A stretch of DNA of 36,741 nucleotides from Psychrobacter faecalis (GTDB taxonomy: Bacteria; Pseudomonadota; Gammaproteobacteria; Pseudomonadales; Moraxellaceae), in assembly GCF_016107575.1 (NCBI RefSeq), contig NZ_JABAST010000030.1, forward strand, positions 1 through 36,741, written 5' to 3'. Of the stretch, positions 27,805-36,741 are shown one piece after another (position 1 is the stretch's first letter; every line of letters begins with the position of its first letter). The notes under the pieces are model-generated. The model saw nothing but the letters and a program-made list of their open reading frames with translations, did not search any database and was not told the DNA's origin. Made by a program: the position numbers and the translations under genes.

Positions 27805-28608
27805 ATGGCAGAAGCACAGCTAAGTCTCAATCTGGACATTAAGCATGATGCGAGTCTCAGCGACTTTGCCGGTCCAGGTTGGATGTCTATTATCGATGCA
27901 GTGCGGCAGCTACATGTCGGCCTGATAGGTCAGCTGTACCTATTTGGCAGCCCAGAGACGGGCAAGTCGCACTTATTATCCGCCATCTGTGAGTCGTTTA
28001 TCGAGATGGACAAATCCGCGATTTGTCTGTCATTAAATGAGCTGATTCATACCGATGTCAATGTTCTATCTTCTTTAGAAAATTTTTCCTTGATTGCGAT
28101 TGATGATTTAGAAGTGCTTGAGCAAAGCAGCCAATGGCAAGAAGCCTTATTTCACCTAATTAATCGTAGCCGAGAAGGACAACGGCAGCTGATTTTTGCC
28201 TCCAACAAACCTGCGACCGAATTACCGTTTCAGTTAACAGATCTCCTCACCCGTTTGGCGCAGTCACCAAGCTTTAAAGTGCCAACTGGTCATGATTTGG
28301 CAGACCGTCAAGCTTTGCTACAATCTATCTTACGCCGCCGCGGTTGGCAGTTTGATGAGCGTATTATCAATCATTTACTCACCGAAGGGCCGCATCGTAT
28401 CGGCGCTATGATGGACGTCCTAAATTACATTCAGCCGATGTTTTCTAACCTTGGTCGTAGTAATATATCCAAAGCGGTCATTAGCGATGCGCTGCGCACG
28501 ATTGATGAGCAGACGCTCGCCGCCGAGCTTGCTGATATCGCCCAAGAAACGCAAGGTGACAATGAGGTCGCTAATCAAGATCAACATACCATGCCGCTCG
28601 ACTTTTAA
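27805..28608 (+). CDS. hda: Hda, DnaA regulatory inactivator
   Basis: A AAA+ DnaA relative that, bound to the DNA-loaded sliding clamp, promotes hydrolysis of DnaA-ATP after replication starts. The N-terminus has the clamp-binding motif QLSLNL (5-10). Walker A is GSPETGKSH (Lys54), Walker B LIAIDDLE, and sensor 1 ASNKP. The 267 residues are slightly longer than E. coli Hda because of a polar C-terminal tail ending QHTMPLDF. No initiator DNA-binding domain IV is present, which separates it from DnaA. It follows perM but may have its own promoter and a structured leader. Confidence 0.95.
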   Translation: MAEAQLSLNLDIKHDASLSDFAGPGWMSIIDAVRQLHVGLIGQLYLFGSPETGKSHLLSAICESFIEMDKSAICLSLNELIHTDVNVLSSLENFSLIAIDDLEVLEQSSQWQEALFHLINRSREGQRQLIFASNKPATELPFQLTDLLTRLAQSPSFKVPTGHDLADRQALLQSILRRRGWQFDERIINHLLTEGPHRIGAMMDVLNYIQPMFSNLGRSNISKAVISDALRTIDEQTLAAELADIAQETQGDNEVANQDQHTMPLDF

Positions 28609-28703
28609 CCTTTCGTTTTTTGACCTTTAGCTTTTAATAATTAGTTTTTAATGTTCATAGACACGCCCTTTATACCGCTACTTTACTATCCTTGGAATAA
28701 CTT

Positions 28704-29402
28704 ATGAAACCAAACGCTTCTTTGCTAAAAAAACTGACTGTTGGCTCCTTATTGATTGCTGCTGGTTCAGTATCTATGTTATCGCACGCGGCAGTGACTC
28801 TGCTTGTTGATGACCATATCAAAGTGACCGCTATCAATGGGCAAGAAATCCAGCAAAGCCCGTTTCAGCCGCTGACGAAGTCGTTTACCTTAGAGCCTGG
28901 TCAGCATGCGATTACCGCTAAATATGATCGCTTATATAACTTGCGCCGTGATGAGCACGATTATTTGCGCTCGGGTAATGTGAGTGTGACGGCTGAATTA
29001 AAAGATAATCAGACCTATCGTCTCGTTATGCCAAATCAGCCAGAAAAATATGAAGCAGCAAGAGAGTATGCCAAGCGTCCAACCCTAGCGGTGCAACAGA
29101 ATAATACAGTAGTTGCCAGTCAGCAAGCTTTGGAAGGCAGCCAAGGTGGTTTGCTATCAGGTTTGGGTAAAACATTGGGTGGTGTATTTGGCGGCGCAAA
29201 TGATGCTGAGCTACAAAACCAACGTGCCATTGCTGCGTTAGGTCAACCTACTGCCAGCACTGTCAATACAGGTGCTGTGACCACAGTTCGGCAAACGACA
29301 AGCGCTGCTGCCTCTACCAGTACTTTAGATCAGTTTATGCAACTTTGGTTACAAGCAACGCCAGCCGAGCGTGAAAAAATACGTCAGTGGATTCAGAAGT
29401 AG
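28704..29402 (+). CDS. DUF2057 (YccT/CsgI-like) periplasmic protein
   Basis: A 232-residue exported protein. A signal peptide (1-29) ends MLSHA before AVTLLVDDHIKV. The N-terminal half has the DUF2057 pattern: a beta-rich domain with a short hydrophobic start, PFQPLTKSFTLEPGQHAITAKYDRLY, and YRLVMPNQPEKYEAAREYAKRPTLAV. In E. coli the family member YccT (CsgI) inhibits curli assembly; no curli genes are seen here. The second half is Gly/Ala/Thr/Ser-rich and low-complexity, with a helical end (FMQLWLQATPAEREKIRQWIQK). It follows hda without a clear terminator between. Function is not established. Confidence 0.85.
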   Translation: MKPNASLLKKLTVGSLLIAAGSVSMLSHAAVTLLVDDHIKVTAINGQEIQQSPFQPLTKSFTLEPGQHAITAKYDRLYNLRRDEHDYLRSGNVSVTAELKDNQTYRLVMPNQPEKYEAAREYAKRPTLAVQQNNTVVASQQALEGSQGGLLSGLGKTLGGVFGGANDAELQNQRAIAALGQPTASTVNTGAVTTVRQTTSAAASTSTLDQFMQLWLQATPAEREKIRQWIQK

Positions 29403-29461
29403 AATAGGTTCAGCTATTGAAAGAGCTTAACGTTTATCGATTTTTAGCAAAGCGAACACAA

Positions 29462-29488
29462 AAAAAGCACCTAAATTAGGTGCTTTTT
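29462..29488. terminator. bidirectional terminator between the DUF2057 gene and dps
   Basis: AAAAAGCACCT (29462-29472) pairs perfectly with AGGTGCTTTTT (29478-29488), 11 bp with a 5-nt loop. It serves both converging genes. Confidence 0.93.
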
Positions 29489-29561
29489 CCTTACTTACTA
29501 TCTATTCAGTTAATAAACGAATTGAGTGATAAATGGTTTTATGTATTTATCTGTTTAGCCG

Positions 29562-30050
29562 TTATTTAGCCAAAAAAGCGTTATACATCCAAACCAGCTT
29601 TTCTTGTTGTTGTACATACTCATCAACTAAATCGGCTGTACCTTGGTCTTCAGCTCGTTCTGCCAATGCTGACACTTCGCGTTGCTCTTCAATTAGCGCT
29701 TGTAGGCCAGTCACCACACCTTGCACACAAGCATTACCGTCTTTAACGTTTTTATCTTCTTGAATGTTGGTATGTTGACTAAAGTCGCTATAAGCATGCA
29801 GTGGCGTGCCACCCAAGGTTAAGATACGCTCAGCGATTTCATCAATTTCTACTTGCAAATTGGTATATAGCTCTTCGAACTGTGGGTGCAAGGTGAAGAA
29901 ATGCTCACCTTTTACGTTCCAGTGATAACCACGTACGTTGATATAAAACATATGATAGCTTGATAATAAGTCGTTTAACTTATCAATCACTTCGCTCATA
30001 TCTGCTTTTTCTAGACCGATTTGGTTGGTTGCATTATTAGTATTACTCAT
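29562..30050 (-). CDS. dps: Dps-family ferroxidase and DNA-protection protein
   Basis: A dodecameric mini-ferritin that oxidises and stores iron, consuming peroxide and protecting DNA. The 162-residue product carries the Dps ferroxidase ligands with E. coli spacing: His43 (YHWNVKG), His55 (LHPQFEELY), Glu59, Asp70 and Glu74 (DEIAERILTLGG). The frame runs on upstream to 30119, but ATG 30050 has AAGGAT 7 nt before it. The N-terminal tail is short with few basic residues, so DNA binding may be weak. A long, structured leader precedes it. Confidence 0.96.
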   Translation of the reverse strand: MSNTNNATNQIGLEKADMSEVIDKLNDLLSSYHMFYINVRGYHWNVKGEHFFTLHPQFEELYTNLQVEIDEIAERILTLGGTPLHAYSDFSQHTNIQEDKNVKDGNACVQGVVTGLQALIEEQREVSALAERAEDQGTADLVDEYVQQQEKLVWMYNAFLAK

Positions 30051-30129
30051 AATATTATCCTTATAGTTTGAGTGTTGATTTAAGAGATTGGTTGTTTTTA
30101 TAAACTTAGACTTAATCATCTAAGGCAAA

Positions 30130-30252
30130 TGTAGAAGTCTAAGAGTGTAGCAAGTCCTATCCTGCATTGCTATGCTCGTTATATATCTTCTACAGGTTTT
30201 TAGGTATCTATACCTTGTCTGTTTATGCTTATTATAATAGCAAAGATACTAT
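30130..30252 (-). promoter_or_regulatory. dps promoter and structured leader
   Basis: On the minus strand TATAAT (30231-30236) is a likely -10, adjacent to ATAG (30237-30240) ... CTAT (30249-30252), which recalls an OxyR half-site but with 8 instead of 7 bp between. Other dyads: AGGTAT/ATACCT (30202-30215), nested TGTAGAAG/CTTCTACA (30130-30137, 30187-30194) and TAGCAA/TTGCTA inside it. The rest of 30051-30430 is AT-rich with nothing further. Confidence 0.4.
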
Positions 30253-30430
30253 GATAAGTTAAATTCAATTAATCTAAGTCTGTGATTGATTTGATAGAAT
30301 TATAAAGTCACAATATCCACGCTATTCATACTATTTTATAAAGCCAACACCTATACAAGTTTAATGCTGAATTATAAAAAACGACTAACCACAGCACTCT
30401 AAAAGCCACTTCTTAATTTAAAAGTCACTT

Positions 30431-31096
30431 TTATAGTTTTGCAGGTGGCTGTAAGTTTTCAGGGTTTAAGCCTTTAACGGCAATGACTTCTTGTAGGTGC
30501 TGACGTACGGTATCGATTGGGAATTTTTGCGCTTGTAAACGCTTAGGAATGATTTGGCTGCCCTGTTGACCTTTTAGCTCAAACATCATGAAGATGTAGT
30601 CATCGGTTTCATCCCAGCTTTTGACGGCGCTCCAAGGAATAACCGCTTGCTGAGTGCTACCAGCACGCATCTGCATACCGCGCATCTGATTGCTATTAAA
30701 CATATCAGGCTGATTGACTGGCATTGCCATGACTAAACCATGCTTTTGCACGCCCAATTTCATCTGACGCATCTCATCAGGCATTTCTTGGTCAGCAACT
30801 TGTTTTTCAAACTCTTTTTTGACATACCATTTAAAGCCAAGGGTACGTACCAATAGATAAATGACCACCGCCGCTAGCATAAGCCAAAAGATAATGGTCG
30901 AATAACCAGTTAAAAAAACCAAGCCCGCGATGGCTAATATGACGACGACTGCCATAATAATCCACTCTTTCATCTTAATACTCGACAGACCAAACGACGG
31001 GCTGGCACTGGCAAATAGCTCATATTGGGCTTGATGAAATTCGGCCTCGGTTAGGTTTAAGGCGACAGGTTGAAGCGTGTAGGGGTACAGGGCCAT
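30431..31096 (-). CDS. YcxB-like membrane protein
   Basis: A 221-residue protein. A short N-terminal segment with NLTEAEFHQAQYELF comes first, then two adjacent membrane helices (about 44-63 and 65-84, WIIMAVVVILAIAGLVFL and FWLMLAAVVIYLLV). A cytoplasmic domain of about 130 residues follows, ending in the YcxB-like pattern IPWSAVKSWDETDDYIFMMF...IIPKR. YcxB-family proteins have no established function. It is transcribed toward dps, 380 bp away, and probably as its own unit. The family call rests on the two-helix layout and the IPW...W.E..DY..... IPKR strand pattern. Confidence 0.75.
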   Translation of the reverse strand: MALYPYTLQPVALNLTEAEFHQAQYELFASASPSFGLSSIKMKEWIIMAVVVILAIAGLVFLTGYSTIIFWLMLAAVVIYLLVRTLGFKWYVKKEFEKQVADQEMPDEMRQMKLGVQKHGLVMAMPVNQPDMFNSNQMRGMQMRAGSTQQAVIPWSAVKSWDETDDYIFMMFELKGQQGSQIIPKRLQAQKFPIDTVRQHLQEVIAVKGLNPENLQPPAKL

Positions 31097-31416
31097 AAAG
31101 GTTTCTCAGATACGTATTTTAAAAGCGTGGGATGAAAAGCGCCAAAGCGAGGCTGCGATGCCATACTTAGCGATGCTTGGCGGAAAGTAGAATAAAGATA
31201 TGCGCTTATCTTACCGAAAACTGCTCTTAAATGAAACATATAAGCGGGTCTGTCGACCAATAGTTCGGTTATTTTTCAGATAGCATCCTTATTTATACTA
31301 AGGTCAATGAGAGAACTTGATGTATAAGAGCATGGCGTGACTTTTATTATTTGTTATTTAACCCATAAAGCTTGTGCAAAGAAAGTGCTAGACTGTGGCA
31401 AAATATAGCCAAAACA
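31097..31416. other. spacer between the YcxB-like gene and the serS promoter
   Basis: Divergent spacer. No credible ORF, tRNA or strong repeat was found; the 67-codon minus-strand frame across it is a shadow of the YcxB-like gene start. Promoters for the YcxB-like gene must lie here but none stands out. Confidence 0.4.
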
Positions 31417-31445
31417 TGGTCAAATCTGCTCGGTATTGGTATGAT
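31417..31445 (+). promoter_or_regulatory. candidate serS promoter with extended -10
   Basis: TGGTCA (31417-31422), 17 bp, TATGAT (31440-31445) preceded by TGG, an extended -10. Transcription from about 31452 would give a leader of about 178 nt before ATG 31630, or 31 nt before an in-frame ATG at 31483. Confidence 0.5.
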
Positions 31446-31473
31446 AGTGACTATTATTTATTATTCAGATTGA

Positions 31474-32916
<1,443 letters not shown>

Positions 32917-32935
32917 TGATTTAGTTTTTTATCTA

Positions 32936-32968
32936 AACTGCGGGTTGGTTGCTGACTCGCGGTTTTTT
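32936..32968 (+). terminator. terminator after serS
   Basis: AACTGCGGGT (32936-32945) pairs with ACTCGCGGTT (32955-32964) through 10 bp including two G-U pairs, followed by a T-run. Confidence 0.8.
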
Positions 32969-33041
32969 CATACGTATTGGTTTAATAAAACTGATACGAA
33001 TGATTGTTAAATACAAACGCTTCTGTCAGCGCATTTTTAGA

Positions 33042-33055
33042 TTGCCAGATGGCAA
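33042..33055. repeat. short dyad upstream of tkt
   Basis: TTGCCA (33042-33047) and TGGCAA (33050-33055) form a perfect dyad with a 2-bp centre in the 279-bp serS-tkt spacer. It may be an operator; no convincing -35/-10 pair was found nearby. Confidence 0.35.
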
Positions 33056-33195
33056 ATATGTTAATATTGCATGTGATTTTATAGTCTATCTTTTGATGAC
33101 ATCCATTGTATTTTTGTCGTATTTCTGATGGATTGCCCTCTGAGTAACCCTTTCTCTTATGCTCCATACTTTTCATTCGAATATTAGGACACTCT

Positions 33196-35193
33196 ATGCC
33201 GACCCCAATTAATGAACGCAAACTTGCCAATGCCATCCGTGTACTGTCGTTCGACGCGGTTCAAAAAGCCAATTCTGGACACCCAGGCGCGCCGATGGGC
33301 ATGGCTGATATTGCCGAAGTATTGTGGCGCAAATTTTTAAAGCACAATCCTGCTGACCCGCAATGGCACAACCGCGATCGCTTTGTACTATCAAACGGTC
33401 ATGGCTCGATGCTCATTTATTCCTTGCTGCATTTATCAGGCTATGACGTCAGCGTTGATGATTTAAAAGGCTTTCGTCAGCTGCATTCAAAAACTCCAGG
33501 CCATCCTGAACTTGGCTATACGCCAGGGATTGAAACCACAACGGGTCCACTAGGTCAGGGTATTGCCAATGCCGTTGGTTTTGCGATTGCAGAGAAGACA
33601 CTAGCGGCGCAGTTCAACCGTGACGGCCATAACATCGTTGACCATCATACTTATGCGTTCTTAGGCGATGGCTGCTTGATGGAAGGTATCAGCCATGAAG
33701 TTTGCTCATTGGCTGGCACGTTAGGTTTGGGCAAATTGGTCTTTTTCTATGATGATAATGGCATCTCAATCGATGGCGATGTCGAAGGCTGGTTCACTGA
33801 TGATACGCAAGTGCGCTTTGAGGCCTATGGCTGGCAGGTCATCAAAGTCGATGGTCACGATACCGATGAGATTACCAAAGCCACTGAGCAAGCCATTGCT
33901 GAGACCGCTAAGCCAAGCTTAATTATTTGTAAAACGACGATTGGTGCGGGTAGCCCGAACAAGCAAGGCTTAGCAGCTAGTCATGGTGCGCCGCTTGGTG
34001 ATGATGAAATCGTCTTGACCCGTGACGCTTTAGCATGGACTCATGCGCCGTTTGAATTAGATGACGAAATCTATGAAGCATGGGATGCTAAAGCTAAAGG
34101 CGACGTACAGCAAAAGAACTGGGATGCGGACTTTGAAGCCTATAAAAAAGCCTATCCAGAATTGGCAAGCGAGCTACTACGCCGCTTAAACGGTGAATTG
34201 CCAGCGGATTTTGAAAGCCAAGCACAAGCCTATATTCAGCAAACGCAAGAGCAGGGCGGTGATGTTGCCAGTCGTAAAGCCAGTCAAAATGCGATCAATA
34301 CCTTACAGCCGTTACTACCAGAATTGTTGGGCGGTTCAGCGGATCTGGCAGGTTCAAACCTTACGCTATTTAAAGGTGCGAAAGGCATCGAAAAAGACGC
34401 TGACGGCAACTATATCTATTATGGCGTGCGCGAGTTTGGTATGACCGCGATTGCCAATGGTATCGCGTTGCATGGCGGCTTTATCCCTTACGTGGCAACC
34501 TTCCTGATGTTTATGGAATACGCGCGTAATGCGGTACGTATGGGCGCACTCATGAAGCAGCGAGTGATTCATGTTTATACTCATGACTCTATCGGTCTGG
34601 GTGAAGATGGCCCGACGCATCAGCCAGTTGAGCAATTAACGAGCTTACGTACCACACCAAATCTACGCACATGGCGTCCGTGTGATGCGACCGAATCTGC
34701 TAGCGCTTGGGTTGAAGCGATTAAGTCCGAAAACAATCCATCAGCATTGATCTTTAGCCGTCAAAGCTTGCCACATCAAGCACGTGATAGTGAGCAAGTC
34801 GCTAACATCGCTAAAGGTGGCTATGTGTTAGCGAAAGAGGAAGGTGAGCTACAAGCGATTATCATCGCGACAGGTTCAGAAGTTGGTCTTGCTATGCAAG
34901 CGCACGCAACATTGAGCGCAAATGGCGTTGGCGTCCGTGTCGTCTCTATGCCATGTGCCGAGATTTTTGTAGAGCAAGATGCTAGCTACCGTGAAGCGGT
35001 ATTGCCAGCTAATATCCGCGCCCGCGTAGCGGTAGAAGCAGCACACGTCGATTACTGGTATAAGTTTGTCGGTCTAGATGGCAAAGTCATTGGTATGACG
35101 ACTTATGGTGAATCCGCGCCAGCTGAGGAGCTATATCAAGAGTTTGGTATTACTACGGAAGCGGTGGTTGATGCGGTGAATAGTTTGGTTTAA
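33196..35193 (+). CDS. tkt: transketolase
   Basis: Moves two-carbon units between sugar phosphates in the non-oxidative pentose phosphate pathway, using thiamine diphosphate. The 665 residues match bacterial transketolases: [59 protein letters not shown], the ThDP/metal motif [10 protein letters not shown]...[18 protein letters not shown], the [17 protein letters not shown] segment with the catalytic Glu, and [18 protein letters not shown]-terminal domain (about 540-665) completes it. AGGA (33186-33189) precedes the start. It lies alone between serS and a terminator. Confidence 0.98.
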   Translation: MPTPINERKLANAIRVLSFDAVQKANSGHPGAPMGMADIAEVLWRKFLKHNPADPQWHNRDRFVLSNGHGSMLIYSLLHLSGYDVSVDDLKGFRQLHSKTPGHPELGYTPGIETTTGPLGQGIANAVGFAIAEKTLAAQFNRDGHNIVDHHTYAFLGDGCLMEGISHEVCSLAGTLGLGKLVFFYDDNGISIDGDVEGWFTDDTQVRFEAYGWQVIKVDGHDTDEITKATEQAIAETAKPSLIICKTTIGAGSPNKQGLAASHGAPLGDDEIVLTRDALAWTHAPFELDDEIYEAWDAKAKGDVQQKNWDADFEAYKKAYPELASELLRRLNGELPADFESQAQAYIQQTQEQGGDVASRKASQNAINTLQPLLPELLGGSADLAGSNLTLFKGAKGIEKDADGNYIYYGVREFGMTAIANGIALHGGFIPYVATFLMFMEYARNAVRMGALMKQRVIHVYTHDSIGLGEDGPTHQPVEQLTSLRTTPNLRTWRPCDATESASAWVEAIKSENNPSALIFSRQSLPHQARDSEQVANIAKGGYVLAKEEGELQAIIIATGSEVGLAMQAHATLSANGVGVRVVSMPCAEIFVEQDASYREAVLPANIRARVAVEAAHVDYWYKFVGLDGKVIGMTTYGESAPAEELYQEFGITTEAVVDAVNSLV

Positions 35194-35223
35194 TAAACCT
35201 AACTTAGTTAGCGTTTAAACAAG

Positions 35224-35260
35224 AAAGAGCTACTAGAAAAATATGGTGGCTCTTTTTTTT
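35224..35260 (+). terminator. terminator after tkt
   Basis: AAAGAGCTACT (35224-35234) pairs with GGTGGCTCTTT (35245-35255), with two G-U pairs, and T8 follows. It begins 31 bp after the tkt stop. Confidence 0.85.
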
Positions 35261-35412
35261 GTGATTAACTTTTGGTTTTGAAATATTATAAAAAGCCCTG
35301 TAAATAGATTGCTGGGTAGGTTAGTGTCGAGACTTAATGCACCATGAGTCGTTAAATGGTAACGCAAAGTTCGACCAGCCGCCCTATAACCAAGCTTAAT
35401 GTGTTTTTTTAG

Positions 35413-35441
35413 TTGACCGTGGTTAGTGTTATATCTATTTT
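35413..35441 (+). promoter_or_regulatory. candidate promoter of the small coiled-coil ORF
   Basis: TTGACC (35413-35418), 17 bp, TATTTT (35436-35441), with transcription from about 35448. The -35 has five of six consensus bases; the -10 has four. The rest of 35261-35506 shows only a broken ACGTG/CACGT dyad (about 35464-35490). Confidence 0.45.
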
Positions 35442-35506
35442 GCTAATTTAAAGCGAGCTTAAGGACGTGTACCTGTTTTGTACTGGCACGTTGATTAATA
35501 GACAAG

Positions 35507-35698
35507 GTGCGTCAAAAAGAGCTAGATAAGCATCATCAAAAAGAACAGGCCAAAGTTGATAAGAAGATTCAAGCAATGATAGACGATATCAACCAAAAGG
35601 CAATGAAAAAGCAGGAAAAAATAGATACTAAAATTCAGAAGAGAAGAAATAAAATAGATAAGACTGGTATAGCAGAAGAGCAAATATGGCAGTACTAA
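35507..35698 (+). CDS. small charged coiled-coil protein, hypothetical
   Basis: A 63-residue ORF with a GTG start and no visible Shine-Dalgarno. The product is almost entirely Lys, Gln, Glu, Asp and Ile in a heptad-like pattern (KVDKKIQAMIDDINQKA, KQEKIDTKIQKRRNKIDK), with no cysteine and no membrane segment. It would form one long helix or coiled coil. It may be a real small protein, a remnant of a larger gene, or a chance frame. The promoter-like sequence upstream and the plus-strand terminator downstream favour at least a transcript. I recognise no family. Confidence 0.35.
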   Translation: MRQKELDKHHQKEQAKVDKKIQAMIDDINQKAMKKQEKIDTKIQKRRNKIDKTGIAEEQIWQY

Positions 35699-35817
35699 AA
35701 ACGTTAGAAAATATGTTTATAATATTTAATCTATTTTCGAGTGATTTTTAGGTCATAATATTTTTAAATAATTAAGCGTTTCTGTAAAGAACGTCTTGAA
35801 AATCTATAATGTTATCT

Positions 35818-35849
35818 ACCCAACTTAGAAATTCTAAGTTGGGTTTTTT
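35818..35849 (+). terminator. plus-strand terminator before yceI end
   Basis: ACCCAACTTAG (35818-35828) pairs perfectly with CTAAGTTGGGT (35834-35844), 11 bp with a 5-nt loop, then T6. The left side has no A-run, so it works on plus-strand RNA, although the only confident gene nearby (yceI-like) is on the minus strand. Confidence 0.88.
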
Positions 35850-35858
35850 GTCACTTAA

Positions 35859-36464
35859 TCAATTAGCTGCAATCAGCTTCCCTGATATTTCAAGCGGAAT
35901 GATATTGCTAATCAGTTTCGGGAAAGCTGTCACTCCATAGCTATAGCGATCGACCATACCTGTCGCGCGAAACTTTAACGTCGGTTGAGAGGTGGCGGGG
36001 TCAATCTCTACATCAGATAAAGTCACTCTTACCGTTAACGGTTTGGTTTGACCTAAAGCGGTAAAGTCGCCCGTGACATTGGCTTCTTTCGGCGTAATCA
36101 TCTTGATCTTTTTTGAGACAAACGTCATCGTCGGATATTGCTGCGTATTGAGCAGCTCTTTACGGCGCAAAAAAGAGTCACGTAGCTTGCGCTCGGTATC
36201 GATGCTATCGGTATGCACGGTAAAATTAATGGTCGTACTCTCAGGCTTTTTGACGTCATAATTGATCGCGCCATTTACTTTACGAAACTTACCGTCAGTG
36301 GTCGCCTTGCCTAAATACTTGACCTCAAAATCAGCGCTGGTCTTAGGCACGTCCAGTTTCCACTTTTGTGGCATCGTGTTGGCGGCGACTCCCATTATAG
36401 GCAAAGATAATAATAAAGAGGTACCAAGCGTAATCTTTAACAAAGAGGCGGCGCGAGTATTCAT
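35859..36464 (-). CDS. YceI-family periplasmic lipid-binding-like protein
   Basis: A 201-residue exported protein from ATG 36464, which has GGAT upstream and opens a clear signal peptide (MNTRAASLLKITLGTSLLLSLPIMGVAA, cleaved near residue 27). An upstream in-frame ATG at 36509 would spoil the signal peptide. The mature part is the YceI lipocalin-like beta barrel: KWKLDVPKTSADFEVKYLG, GKFRKVNGAINYD, SIDTERKLRDSFLRRKELLNTQQYPTMTFVS, VTGDFTALGQTKPLTVRV and a FRATGMVDRYSYGV strand. Related proteins bind isoprenoid lipids; the role here is unknown. No cytochrome b561 partner is adjacent. Confidence 0.9.
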   Translation of the reverse strand: MNTRAASLLKITLGTSLLLSLPIMGVAANTMPQKWKLDVPKTSADFEVKYLGKATTDGKFRKVNGAINYDVKKPESTTINFTVHTDSIDTERKLRDSFLRRKELLNTQQYPTMTFVSKKIKMITPKEANVTGDFTALGQTKPLTVRVTLSDVEIDPATSQPTLKFRATGMVDRYSYGVTAFPKLISNIIPLEISGKLIAAN

Positions 36465-36741
36465 ACGTATGATCCAAAGGGTAGTAATAAAGTCGTCAGT
36501 ATTGAACATGCTTTTAGAGCATAACTGAGCGTTATAACTGAAATATTAATGCAATAGCCTATTACAATTGTGCTGTTTCAATGTATTATTAAAGTTATGA
36601 GCGATTTAGAAGTAAGTCTTATACTGGCTTATCGCTTAAAATAACCAATTTGACTTTTTATCAAAAAGCGCCGTAAAACCATGTCTCTTCTAGGGCGTGG
36701 ATATCAGGCGTCAGCTATTGTCGCTCAGCCTTAAAACAGAC

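Noticed and set aside
36598..36733. Short plus-strand frames (15 and 18 codons) at the right edge
   Set aside because: Too short, no conserved product, no terminator; the 232 bp after the yceI-like gene show no gene I can support.

Overview
The window looks like ordinary chromosome from a gammaproteobacterium of the Moraxellaceae, most likely Psychrobacter. This is judged from recalled protein similarity, the moderately AT-rich coding sequence with AT-rich spacers, a 528-residue isocitrate lyase of the Acinetobacter/Pseudomonas type, and the purN-purM / perM-hda arrangement. Nearly every gene is a single-copy housekeeping gene. I see no phage, integrase, transposase, CRISPR array, toxin-antitoxin pair or defence island, and no rRNA.

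Layout. 1-9424: pyrG and kdsA, then a metal-handling group (a cysteine-free HMA-like protein, copZ, copA), then eno, ftsB and ispD. The pyrG-kdsA-eno-ftsB-ispD order is classical in gammaproteobacteria; here copper genes sit between kdsA and eno. 9425-11300: a BLUF blue-light sensor with a C-terminal membrane anchor, a 76-bp perfect-inverted-repeat element, tRNA-Glu(TTC) and a 65-residue membrane protein. 11301-14924: rnt (RNase T), pyrC, argG. 15057-18847: an uncharacterised tail-anchored protein, a signal-less YkuD enzyme resembling the cytoplasmic L,D-carboxypeptidase ElsL, and a CYTH-CHAD triphosphatase-like protein. 19132-24215: aceA, a divergent LysR regulator across a 746-bp spacer, and a succinate-semialdehyde-type dehydrogenase. 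24357-28608: purM-purN on the minus strand, divergent from perM-hda. 28704-31096: a DUF2057 (YccT/CsgI-like) periplasmic protein, Dps, and a YcxB-like membrane protein. 31630-36464: serS, tkt, a small coiled-coil ORF with its own candidate promoter and terminator, and a periplasmic YceI protein.

Functional themes are nucleotide synthesis (CTP, dihydroorotate, purines), cell-envelope precursors (Kdo, isoprenoids, murein recycling), central carbon metabolism (enolase, glyoxylate shunt, transketolase, aldehyde oxidation), copper export, light and oxidative stress, and replication control (Hda). Genes are mostly single units. The convergent pairs argG/15057, the YkuD gene/CYTH-CHAD gene and DUF2057/dps share strong bidirectional hairpin terminators.

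I did not find a clear new multi-gene system. The observations most worth following are the 76-bp inverted-repeat element, the membrane-anchored BLUF protein, the cysteine-less HMA paralogue beside copZ/copA, the self-contained small transcription unit at about 35413-35849, structured leaders before hda and dps, and a hydrophobic in-frame extension upstream of serS. All functional statements come from reading the sequence and family knowledge; no database search was run.
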